A stretch of 21,206 nucleotides of DNA, taken from positions 1 to 21,206 of IMG/VR virus record IMGVR_UViG_3300021963_000771. One strand, written 5' to 3'. Of the stretch, positions 5,453-10,800 are shown piece by piece. The position numbers and the translations under genes were made by a program. The notes under the pieces were generated by a model. The model worked only from the letters and a program-made list of their open reading frames with translations. It searched no databases and was not told where the DNA came from. Within the stretch, counting starts at the first letter, position 1. Each line of letters opens with the position of its first letter. The stretch comes from a virus.

Positions 5453-5650
5453 TTATTGTTCATATCCGTAACTATTCAACACTTCATAGATTTCCTTGAA
5501 ATCTTCGGTCAATGATTGTAACTTGTCCTCGACTAAATCAAACGCAATAAGTTTATATAAAACAGCTCCACCTGCTGCACCTCTAAATTCACCTACTGAT
5601 TCAAAGAACTCTTCGTACTTATCAATCATCTTTTCAAATTCTTTTTTCAT
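5453..5650 (-). CDS. Hypothetical helical protein, 65 aa
   Basis: A 65-aa acidic protein (MKKEFEKMIDKYEEFFESVG start, EDFKEIYEVLNSYGYEQ end). Three amphipathic helices are likely, separated by a glycine/alanine-rich turn GEFRGAAGGAV near residues 21-31. No transmembrane segment or known motif is visible. It lies between a GP88-like gene and the Api92-like gene, with 8- and 30-nt gaps, within the leftward accessory operon. The function is unknown. Confidence 0.7.
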   Translation of the reverse strand: MKKEFEKMIDKYEEFFESVGEFRGAAGGAVLYKLIAFDLVEDKLQSLTEDFKEIYEVLNSYGYEQ

Positions 5651-5658
5651 ATAAATAA

Positions 5659-6267
5659 TTAATGGAAAATTAAACCAACCTTACCTGTGGGGTTGTACCA
5701 CTTTGTAGCAAACAAATCGTACTCTGAGGCATCAATGTATCCCGCAGATAATAAAGCATCCTTTGTCTTAAATACCTGGCTATGACGCTCGGTATCTTTG
5801 TCAATAGTATCGACAAGTTTACCACCATCAGAGAATATAAAGTCAAAGTTATAGGGCATATCACTACCCCGAACGATATTCAGAGAATTAGTGTAAGCAT
5901 AAAAGTTTACACTTGGATTCTCCCTTGCGACAGAATACCACTTCTCTAAATATGCAGGGGAATAGAAATCACCGCTATCGTGTACACGCACAAATTCTGC
6001 ACGTTTCTTTCTAACTTCCTTGGACATAATCTCAACGAAGTTATCTTCTAATGTAGCCTCATATCTTTTCTCAAAAACAGGGCTTACATTGCTCCATATA
6101 TATGCACCCTTCTGTGCATAACAATACTTCACACATTTGTCGGCAAAAGGACAAATCATCTTGCCAGTCTTCTGTGATTTATAGGCAGTAATACCAAAGT
6201 TAAATAGTCTAACTCCGAACTTCTTGCCTGTCTTTTTAATCTTAGAATTCTGTGTTAATAGTTCCAT
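5659..6267 (-). CDS. GP88-family phage protein with CX5CX3C cluster
   Basis: 202 aa resembling the phage GP88 family (gene product 88, first named in mycobacteriophages). Characteristic segments are CPFADKCVKYCYAQKG (C39, C45, C49), FVRVHDSGDFYSPAYLEKW (about 92-110), FYAYTNS and a downstream FSDGGKLVD. The three clustered cysteines with a conserved His-Asp-Ser-Gly-Asp motif suggest a metal site, possibly an iron-sulfur cluster, but no activity is known to me. Similar proteins occur on plasmids and phages. Three clustered cysteines recall radical-SAM enzymes, yet the CX3CX2C spacing is not present. It lies among early accessory genes. Confidence 0.75.
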   Translation of the reverse strand: MELLTQNSKIKKTGKKFGVRLFNFGITAYKSQKTGKMICPFADKCVKYCYAQKGAYIWSNVSPVFEKRYEATLEDNFVEIMSKEVRKKRAEFVRVHDSGDFYSPAYLEKWYSVARENPSVNFYAYTNSLNIVRGSDMPYNFDFIFSDGGKLVDTIDKDTERHSQVFKTKDALLSAGYIDASEYDLFATKWYNPTGKVGLIFH

Positions 6268-6271
6268 AGTA

Positions 6272-6583
6272 TTACGATTTATAGGAAAAGTTTATATATT
6301 CTTTTTTCTGCACCCGCATTGATATAATACGCTCAGGGTGAATAGAAGTATATCGCTTTCGGTTATTATCCCAAATAACGAGCATAGTATCCGGAGCAGT
6401 ACGCTTGCCTCCTCGTAGAAACTTATGGACACCAAACCTACCATTTATCTGGGTAAGCGAGCCGTCTTTCTTGCAGTATAATGCTCCGAATATAGTACCG
6501 GACATTTGTAGTTTTTTCACAATACTTTGTAGATAAGTGACATCACCACCAAGTATATTTCTAAAGTCTAATTCTTGTGTCAT
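6272..6583 (-). CDS. Sm/SH3-like beta-barrel protein (WYL_2/DUF2693-like)
   Basis: 103 aa. The body (GTIFGALYCKKDGSLTQING, about residues 29-48, then VIWDNNRKRYTSIHPERII) alternates beta strands in the pattern seen in phage WYL_2/DUF2693-type proteins: a basic K-K-D-G-S turn, an R-x-G-V segment, then W/Y-D and a late Y-x-S-I-x-x-E-R-I. These small barrels are predicted nucleic-acid or ligand binders of undefined role. The N-terminal 25 residues are helical. The start is preceded by AACACACACAAA, the leader style of this arm. The assignment is moderate, based on pattern only. Confidence 0.55.
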   Translation of the reverse strand: MTQELDFRNILGGDVTYLQSIVKKLQMSGTIFGALYCKKDGSLTQINGRFGVHKFLRGGKRTAPDTMLVIWDNNRKRYTSIHPERIISMRVQKKEYINFSYKS

Positions 6584-6601
6584 TTTGTGTGTGTTTATTT
6601 G

Positions 6602-6898
6602 TTATTTTAAGTCAATCAATTTTCCGTTCCATTTCTCACCATTTAAGTACCATTCCCAATTCTTTTGATTTATACTAACTTTGGGGATTGCATTTAGACG
6701 CTCCTTAGTAGTTCTACTGAACCATCCGCAGGTCTGTATAGATATAGTTCCCTGTGGGTCATTATATTTATAGGCTATCGGGTTATTGTGCAACTTTAGT
6801 ACAGACACATTCGCCAATACTTCTACCTGCATATTTCCTTTCTTAAACTTCCTTGCGCTCATAAAAGCCGCTACTGATTCCTGTGTTAATTTATTCAT
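6602..6898 (-). CDS. Conserved small phage protein with GW-S-TTKERLN motif, 98 aa
   Basis: 98 aa. The segments FKKGNMQVEVL (18-28), LKLHNNPIAY, GWFSRTTKERLNAIP (58-72) and NWEWYLNGEKWNG form a distinctive pattern that I recall from many unrelated tailed phages: F-x-x-x-N-x-x-V, L-x-x-H-x-N-x-I-A, G-W-x-S-R-T-T-x-R-L-N and W-Y-L-x-G-x-x-W. The family has no function I can name. It begins after an A-rich leader and is part of the early accessory operon. High conservation across hosts suggests a basic phage-biology role, which is inference. Confidence 0.7.
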   Translation of the reverse strand: MNKLTQESVAAFMSARKFKKGNMQVEVLANVSVLKLHNNPIAYKYNDPQGTISIQTCGWFSRTTKERLNAIPKVSINQKNWEWYLNGEKWNGKLIDLK

Positions 6899-6909
6899 AA
6901 TTTCTATTT

Positions 6910-7161
6910 TTAATAATTGTTAGTATCTATATCTAAATCCTCAGAGTATCCCTCCAGGATTTCCTGTAGTCTTGTCCTTAAATCATCGGGTAAATCGTAC
7001 AACTTCCCATTAACATTTAGTCTTGGATTCCTATCCCAAATTCCATAATTACCGGATTCATCATCTACATAAATACGTAGGGAGAAATCTATACCTATCT
7101 CTATTCCGTAATCCAAGAAATCCGCATTGGTTTCCTCTATCGATATGCTTGAAGTTTTCAT
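6910..7161 (-). CDS. Acidic hypothetical protein, 83 aa
   Basis: An 83-aa acidic protein (MKTSSISIEETNADFLDYGI at the start; LQEILEGYSEDLDIDTNNY at the end). The centre (FSLRIYVDDESGNYGIWDRN) suggests a small beta sheet followed by a helix. It is not recognised. It starts after TTAACACAAAATAAAT, the A-rich leader type seen before neighbouring genes, and ends 11 nt before the GW-S-TTKERLN gene's ATG. It is probably an early accessory protein; acidic phage proteins of this size sometimes act as DNA mimics or enzyme inhibitors, but nothing specific supports that here. Confidence 0.7.
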   Translation of the reverse strand: MKTSSISIEETNADFLDYGIEIGIDFSLRIYVDDESGNYGIWDRNPRLNVNGKLYDLPDDLRTRLQEILEGYSEDLDIDTNNY

Positions 7162-7173
7162 ATTTATTTTGTG

Positions 7174-7455
7174 TTAATTGTTTTCTAAAATCTTGCTAAC
7201 TAAATCCCAGTAATGGAACCCCTCACGGGTGGAGTCAAAGGTGAAGGCTCCGTATAGGTCGAACGATTCGTACAAATACCCCTCGGCCTTGGTTTTTCTT
7301 ACAATATAATGAAGGTAACCTGAATCATCATCAGCCCCCAAGTTGTCATAAATCTTGTCTAATATGTTTATCGCTTCCTCACTACCCACTACCTTAAATA
7401 GTTTCCGGTATAGGTAATTGTGAAGTTCCGTACTTTTGAATTCTGTGTAGTTCAT
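7174..7455 (-). CDS. Hypothetical protein, 93 aa
   Basis: A 93-aa protein, probably mainly helical, with many aromatic residues (MNYTEFKSTELHNYLYRKLF; YLYESFDLYGAFTF; GFHYWDLVSKILENN). No signal peptide, membrane segment or known motif is visible. It sits 12 nt upstream of the 83-aa acidic gene and 18 nt after the 62-aa gene in the leftward accessory cluster. The function is unknown. Confidence 0.7.
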   Translation of the reverse strand: MNYTEFKSTELHNYLYRKLFKVVGSEEAINILDKIYDNLGADDDSGYLHYIVRKTKAEGYLYESFDLYGAFTFDSTREGFHYWDLVSKILENN

Positions 7456-7473
7456 AATCTTTATTTTTATTGG

Positions 7474-7662
7474 TTAAAATCTTGGTGTAGCCAAAGACCA
7501 ACGTACGGACTCGACTTGTTCACAGGCTAGCATCTCCAGAATATGCGCGTACTCTTTAGTTCTTTCGGGATATTTGCACCACTTCCGACTAACCATTTGA
7601 TAGTCTTCTCCGGTTCTTTTGATTGAGAAACTATAAAGTTCCAGGGTTCTCTTACTTCGCAT
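7474..7662 (-). CDS. Basic hypothetical protein, 62 aa
   Basis: A 62-aa basic protein (MRSKRTLELYSFSIKRTGED start; EQVESVRWSLATPRF end). The ATG overlaps the 3' end of the 35-aa membrane microprotein gene by 11 nt, in another frame. It contains two isolated cysteines and no recognisable motif; a beta-strand-rich N-terminal half and a helix (EYAHILEMLACEQV) are likely. It belongs to the leftward accessory cluster. The function is unknown. Confidence 0.6.
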   Translation of the reverse strand: MRSKRTLELYSFSIKRTGEDYQMVSRKWCKYPERTKEYAHILEMLACEQVESVRWSLATPRF

Positions 7663-7759
7663 CTTTGAAAAGTTCTTTAAAGGTTTGTACTCCCTGGGAT
7701 ATTACCAAAGGAACGAGTATAACGGCTGCAATTAGCATCAATAGTTGTAAAATATGCAT
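7652..7759 (-). CDS. Single-pass membrane microprotein, 35 aa
   Basis: The ORF starts at ATG 7759 and encodes MHILQLLMLIAAVILVPLVI followed by SQGVQTFKELFKDAK. Residues 3-20 are uninterrupted hydrophobic and fit one transmembrane helix; the remaining 15 residues form a polar amphipathic tail with net positive charge. The TAA lies inside the start of the 62-aa gene (11-nt overlap), implying coupling. The A-rich leader (TCTAAAAATATAAGTT) is typical of this arm. Candidate roles are a small holin or pinholin, an antiholin, or a membrane-targeted inhibitor. It lies among early genes, which argues weakly against a holin, and no endolysin is seen nearby. Confidence 0.6.
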   Translation of the reverse strand: MHILQLLMLIAAVILVPLVISQGVQTFKELFKDAK

Positions 7760-7907
7760 AACTTATATTTTTAGAATTAAACAAAAAGAAAGGACCACAA
7801 ACAAAGATTTAGCCTATGGGTATAGGTATTCCTTGTCGTAGTCCGTTGAAAGGTGGTCGCCCTTATTCTACCGAAGTAGTTCCGCGCCTCGCGCCTATGT
7901 TGGTGGT
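7760..7907. other. Noncoding gap of 148 nt, partly GC-rich
   Basis: No ATG-started minus-strand ORF fits this gap. It holds a short inverted repeat (CCTAT/ATAGG around 7813-7826, loop of four) and, on the minus strand, a TTTG-rich stretch ahead of the 35-aa gene. No exact TAnnTTTG promoter is present; the nearest match (AATCTTTG) has one mismatch. A weak promoter or processing site is possible but not supported. Confidence 0.4.
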
Positions 7908-8114
7908 TTACTTGTTCCGCTTCGCCCTTCGGTCGTTCCGTTGCGCTTCCGCCCGGTCTAATTTGTGGCTATGCTTTTCATCTACTATAATGGCGTGAAC
8001 CATTGCAGCGGCCTTCTTTACTTGGCCCTTGCGTACCTTTGCGCTCGTTATTTCGGCGCGTGTATTCTTGCCCCGCGTTGATTCGGCGGCAATGTAGTAA
8101 CCCGCCGCGCTCAC
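7908..8114 (-). CDS. Basic GC-rich hypothetical protein, 68 aa
   Basis: 68 aa from a GTG at 8114 that overlaps the TGA of the upstream gene as GTGA. The ATG at 8162 would overlap that gene by 52 nt and is less likely. The product is strongly basic at its C-terminus (HSHKLDRAEAQRNDRRAKRN), with an alanine/lysine-rich middle (VRKGQVKKAAAMVHAIIVDE). It may bind nucleic acid, but has no clear motif. The segment 7861-8100 is about 53% GC by my count, compared with about 33% in 6601-6660, so the gene may have been acquired separately from its neighbours. The function is unknown. Confidence 0.55.
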   Translation of the reverse strand: MSAAGYYIAAESTRGKNTRAEITSAKVRKGQVKKAAAMVHAIIVDEKHSHKLDRAEAQRNDRRAKRNK

Positions 8115-8377
8115 TTGCTCAATAGGTATTGAATTGCTTCCAAGGCTTCGGCTTGAGTCCAAGATGCGGGCACTATCTTTTGCGTTTTAATATAGCCGCT
8201 TGCGTCCATACCTTGCACGAAAATAGGCGAACCCTTTGACAAGGTGAGGAACCTTCGACCTATCTTGTCTTGCTTCCGTAGTCCGTTAAATAGCATATTT
8301 AAGCCGGTCGGTAGGTCTTGGGCACTTATCTTTGGTACTCTTTTGCCTGTTGCTGTTGTTTGAAAAATTGTGTACAT
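8111..8377 (-). CDS. First gene of leftward operon, hypothetical, 88 aa
   Basis: 88 aa from the ATG at 8377 (MYTIFQTTATGKRVPKISAQ). An in-frame ATG at 8431 exists, but the 8377 start has the better A/C-rich leader (CACACAAAATCCCCACAAA) and follows the promoter by about 130 nt. The protein has a strand-rich N-terminal half (KIGRRFLTLSKGSPIFVQGM) and a C-terminal helix (WTQAEALEAIQYLLSK). It is not recognised. As the promoter-proximal gene it should be among the earliest and most strongly expressed leftward products, a position where phages often place host-takeover or anti-defence proteins; that is inference. Confidence 0.65.
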   Translation of the reverse strand: MYTIFQTTATGKRVPKISAQDLPTGLNMLFNGLRKQDKIGRRFLTLSKGSPIFVQGMDASGYIKTQKIVPASWTQAEALEAIQYLLSK

Positions 8378-8514
8378 TTTGTGGGGATTTTGTGTGTTTT
8401 GTTTTGTGTTGTGTAGTCCGTGCAAGTTCAAAAAATTACTCCGCGTTTGTTTGTTTTGGTTGCTTCGTTAGTTTCTTTTCTTGCTCTTGTTGTTGTTGCG
8501 GTCGTTCCGCTTAT

Positions 8515-8545
8515 CAAATGTACGCTAAAGAAAGTTTCAAACAAA
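8515..8545 (-). promoter_or_regulatory. Bacteroidota-type promoter for the leftward operon
   Basis: On the minus strand TTTG (8545-8542) is followed after 19 nt by TACATTTG (8522-8515), an exact match to the Bacteroidota TTTG-N19-TAnnTTTG consensus. Transcription would begin near 8508, giving a leader of about 130 nt before the ATG at 8377. The match to the host vegetative consensus suggests recognition by the unmodified host RNA polymerase, as expected for an early promoter. Confidence 0.8.
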
Positions 8546-8673
8546 TTTTTTATATGTTGAACGGAAGAAGTTTTGATGGGGTGTCTAACTGACCACTAAG
8601 TACGGGGGGAATGAATCAAAAACGACTCCCCTCCAAATCATTCACATTTTCTCTGTCTATTATTATACTACTA

Positions 8674-8698
8674 TAGAATACTCTATACGAGTATTCTA
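8674..8698 (+). promoter_or_regulatory. Perfect 10-bp inverted repeat (hairpin/operator)
   Basis: TAGAATACTC (8674-8683) pairs perfectly with GAGTATTCTA (8689-8698) around the loop TATAC. The core TACTC-TATAC-GAGTA is nearly the same as the element at 4232-4251 read on the minus strand (TACTC-TTAC-GAGTA); two stem pairs differ but remain paired in both. It is not followed by a T-tract. It could be a protein-binding palindrome or an RNA or DNA hairpin. Confidence 0.6.
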
Positions 8699-8741
8699 GT
8701 ATTATTACATTTATATTATTACAATATATAGTAATATAGAA

Positions 8742-8783
8742 AGTATACTATAGATAGTATACTATATATAGTATACTATTATA
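8742..8783 (+). repeat. Three tandem 14-bp repeats with palindrome TAGTATACTA
   Basis: AGTATACTAT begins at 8742, 8756 and 8770, an exact 14-bp period (units AGTATACTATAGAT, AGTATACTATATAT and AGTATACTATTATA). The second and third units sit in the self-complementary decamer TAGTATACTA; the first has A in place of its leading T. A further copy is at 4203-4212. Such iterons usually bind a dimeric regulator or replication initiator. They end 51 nt before the ATG of the first rightward gene, upstream of its -7-like box. Confidence 0.7.
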
Positions 8784-8819
8784 CAAACTTCTTTTAGTAA
8801 TTCATAACGTAATTCATTG

Positions 8820-8827
8820 TATATTTG
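8820..8827 (+). promoter_or_regulatory. Candidate rightward promoter box TATATTTG
   Basis: TATATTTG matches the Bacteroidota -7 consensus TAnnTTTG. No TTTG lies 19-21 nt upstream; the nearest resemblance is TTTTAG at 8792-8797. The predicted start of transcription (about 8833) coincides with the first ATG at 8831. Either the mRNA is nearly leaderless or translation begins at the in-frame ATG 8873. A missing -33 box next to tandem operators is compatible with an activator-dependent late promoter. Confidence 0.45.
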
Positions 8828-8830
8828 CTT

Positions 8831-9118
8831 ATGGAACTAAGAGAACTCATTAGAGAGCTGCTAAGGCACAGTATGCCCAAGGGTGACCTGAAGGTTGCTT
8901 TGTTTGACTTTCATAACTCTATGGTAGGCCAGAGTGCCTACATCAAGGTTGTGGAGAACCCCAAGACTGTTTGTGGTTCGTGCATTCAGAGGGTGAAGGC
9001 AAATGTTATGAAATACTACCACTACGAGTACGAGCCTAAGTTCGATGACGAGTTCTACTTCTCTTTGAAGTTTGGTGTAAATTCAATTCCTGTGTATGTC
9101 CTCCATAAGAAACGCTAA
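8831..9118 (+). CDS. Small CxxC protein ahead of terminase, 95 aa
   Basis: 95 aa from ATG 8831 (MELRELIRELLRHSMPKGDL); an upstream TTG would add two residues and an in-frame ATG at 8873 is a credible alternative if the promoter box at 8820 is used. The central NPKTVCGSCIQRVKANVMKY holds a single CxxC pair (C48, C51) with a basic helix after it, and the C-terminal half is aromatic and strand-like. It overlaps the terminase small-subunit gene by 23 nt. It could be a packaging accessory protein by position; it is not recognised by sequence. Confidence 0.7.
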   Translation: MELRELIRELLRHSMPKGDLKVALFDFHNSMVGQSAYIKVVENPKTVCGSCIQRVKANVMKYYHYEYEPKFDDEFYFSLKFGVNSIPVYVLHKKR

Positions 9119-9560
9119 GAACGAAGTTGTCTCTGGCAGGGGCGCGGGGTTGACTCCTTTGCAGGAGCAGTTCATCGAGAGGGTGCGCGAGGAGGGGTTC
9201 GAGCATCAGGGTAGTATTGCGAAGGAGCTAAACTATACGAGCTACTACAGGGATAGGAACAACTATGGTACTGCTTTTTATTTGGCCTTGCGAAGCGCCA
9301 TAAACAAAACCGAGGAGAAGGTAGAGGCAACCAAGGGTATGAACCTAGAGCTTCTTGTCAAGATACGCGATGAGGCTATGAGCACTGGTGATGTCAAGAT
9401 GGCGATGGAGGCTATGAAGATGATTAACGATATGCAGGGCTTCAAGGCCCCTGTGAAGGTGCAGCAGACTAAGATTGATGTTAAGGCAACCATAGACCTC
9501 ACCCAATCGAACCAAGACCTTAGTGGGTACATCGACATAGGCTACGAGGATGAAGATTAA
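9096..9560 (+). CDS. terS: Terminase small subunit (putative)
   Basis: 154 aa directly upstream of the large subunit and overlapping it by 11 nt, the standard arrangement. The N-terminal part (LTPLQEQFIERVREEGF then SIAKELNYTSYYRDRNN) looks like a DNA-binding helix-turn-helix. The middle helices (LLVKIRDEAMSTGDVKMAME and MKMINDMQGFKAPVKV) resemble the oligomerisation region of TerS proteins, in which a short M-x-G-x-x-A-P-x-K turn is common. The acidic C-terminus (GYIDIGYEDED) may contact the large subunit. It would recognise the packaging site and stimulate the motor. Sequence similarity alone is weak; position makes it likely. Confidence 0.75.
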   Translation: MSSIRNAKNEVVSGRGAGLTPLQEQFIERVREEGFEHQGSIAKELNYTSYYRDRNNYGTAFYLALRSAINKTEEKVEATKGMNLELLVKIRDEAMSTGDVKMAMEAMKMINDMQGFKAPVKVQQTKIDVKATIDLTQSNQDLSGYIDIGYEDED

Positions 9561-10800
9561 TCTTTACAACCCCTCGGCCCCCCAGAGGGACTTCCTTGAC
9601 CTAATACATAAGGACAAGCCTTTCATCTCTCTTGTTGTTGCTGGTCGGCAAACGGGCAAGACTTTTATGATGATGAACGATGCTGTTATGCGTGGGCTCA
9701 ATAATCCTCGACAGCGTATGTTCTGGGTCAGCCCTATTCAGGACCAAGCGAACAAGGTGATGAAAGACATCGAGGCGGCGTTTATAAACCACCAAGATTT
9801 GTTTATGCAGATTGTAAAGCGGTTCGACAGGAAGAACAATGAGATGTTTTTCCACAACGGCAGCTTTATCAAGTTCCGCTCTGCCGATTCAGGGGACAAC
9901 CTTCGTGGTGCAACTCTTGACTTCATATACATCGATGAGGCTGCTTTCATAAGCGAGGACTTCATAAACGAGGTCCTGCTGCCTATGGTTACCCGGACAA
10001 GCGGTAGGGTTGTTATGTGCTCGACCTTCAATGGCAAAAACTGGTATTGGGACAAATATGTGCAGGGGATGGAGAAATCCAACTGGGAGCAGATAAAGTC
10101 CATAAAGAGGACATACCTAGACCTAAACGATGAGGGTGTCGACAAGACTGTGCTCGGTATCAAGCAGAGTATGACAAAGGCTCAGTTCGACCAAGAGTTT
10201 CTGTGTAAGCCTGTGAGTGGAGACGCTCTGTTCCACAACATCGAGGATGCTGTACGGCAGGCTGCGCCAAACACAACCGAACGAGTATATATGGGGATGG
10301 ACATAGGTGTTGCCTATGACTACACCGTTCTCACTGCTCTAAATCAAGATTATGACATTATTGACATTGACAGGTTCCAGTACCGCGAACTTGCTATGGA
10401 TGCTAGTGCGTTCAAGAATCGCATCAAGGACTTCTATCTGAAGCACGATGAGCATCTGATGGCCTGCTACTTTGAGGTCAACAACAACGACCTGCTGTTT
10501 GATGAGATAACCGATGACGACAGGATGTACAAGATGCTGCCGTTTCACACCACAGGGCAGACCAAGCCAGAGATTATAAAAAATCTTATAAAGCTGTTTG
10601 AGGACAAGAAGATTACCATCCCAGACAACCTTGACCTGATAAAGGAGCTTTATGACTTCAAGAGCAAGAGAAACCCAATTACCGGGAATATGCAGTTCTC
10701 GAACTCTATGGGAAAGCACGATGATATGGTGATGTCTTTGGCTATTGGGGCGTGGTGTGCGTTCAAAGAACAAGATGGTGGTGTAACAATGTTTTTATGA
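9550..10800 (+). CDS. terL: Terminase large subunit (ATPase/nuclease)
   Basis: 416 aa with both domains of a packaging motor. ATPase: Walker A AGRQTGKT (31-38), Walker B FIYIDE (125-130, D129/E130) and the coupling motif VMCST (155-159). RNase H-like nuclease: D251 in MGMDIG, E309 in CYFEVNN and D391/D392 in KHDDMVMS. It translocates DNA into the prohead and cuts the concatemer. The length is within the usual 400-650 aa and all catalytic residues are present, so it is probably active. Downstream it is linked by an ATGA overlap to a tail gene rather than to a portal gene. Confidence 0.95.
   Translation: MKINLYNPSAPQRDFLDLIHKDKPFISLVVAGRQTGKTFMMMNDAVMRGLNNPRQRMFWVSPIQDQANKVMKDIEAAFINHQDLFMQIVKRFDRKNNEMFFHNGSFIKFRSADSGDNLRGATLDFIYIDEAAFISEDFINEVLLPMVTRTSGRVVMCSTFNGKNWYWDKYVQGMEKSNWEQIKSIKRTYLDLNDEGVDKTVLGIKQSMTKAQFDQEFLCKPVSGDALFHNIEDAVRQAAPNTTERVYMGMDIGVAYDYTVLTALNQDYDIIDIDRFQYRELAMDASAFKNRIKDFYLKHDEHLMACYFEVNNNDLLFDEITDDDRMYKMLPFHTTGQTKPEIIKNLIKLFEDKKITIPDNLDLIKELYDFKSKRNPITGNMQFSNSMGKHDDMVMSLAIGAWCAFKEQDGGVTMFL

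Larger units (their letters stand above)
8378..8830. promoter_or_regulatory. Divergent noncoding control region, 453 nt
   Basis: This stretch separates the leftward and rightward gene sets. From left to right it holds the C/A-rich, poorly structured leader of the leftward operon (8378-8508), its promoter (8515-8545), a stretch with a weak G-run/C-run pair (8604-8633), an extremely AT-rich part (about 13% GC in 8701-8760) with a hairpin and three tandem palindromic repeats, and a rightward -7-like box at 8820. Plus-strand ORFs here encode only low-complexity Cys/Phe/Leu runs and are not genes. A replication origin is also possible. Confidence 0.7.

Noticed and set aside
7816-7998. Plus-strand ORF of 60 aa
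   Set aside because: Shadow of the GC-rich 68-aa minus-strand gene and its flank; no leader or promoter.
8332-8592. Plus-strand ORF of 86 aa rich in Cys, Phe and Leu
   Set aside because: The composition mirrors the CAA/ACA-rich leader and promoter of the leftward operon; it has no credible start context and would run against that operon.
8604-8633. GGGGGG/CCCC pair as a terminator
   Set aside because: The stem is only about 5 bp with a long loop, and no gene ends here on either strand.
4158-8830. CRISPR array in the repeat-bearing gaps
   Set aside because: The repeats are short palindromes 14 bp apart without unique spacers.
9601-10773. Minus-strand ORFs of 84, 141 and 144 aa
   Set aside because: All are antisense to the terminase large subunit, whose motifs are complete.
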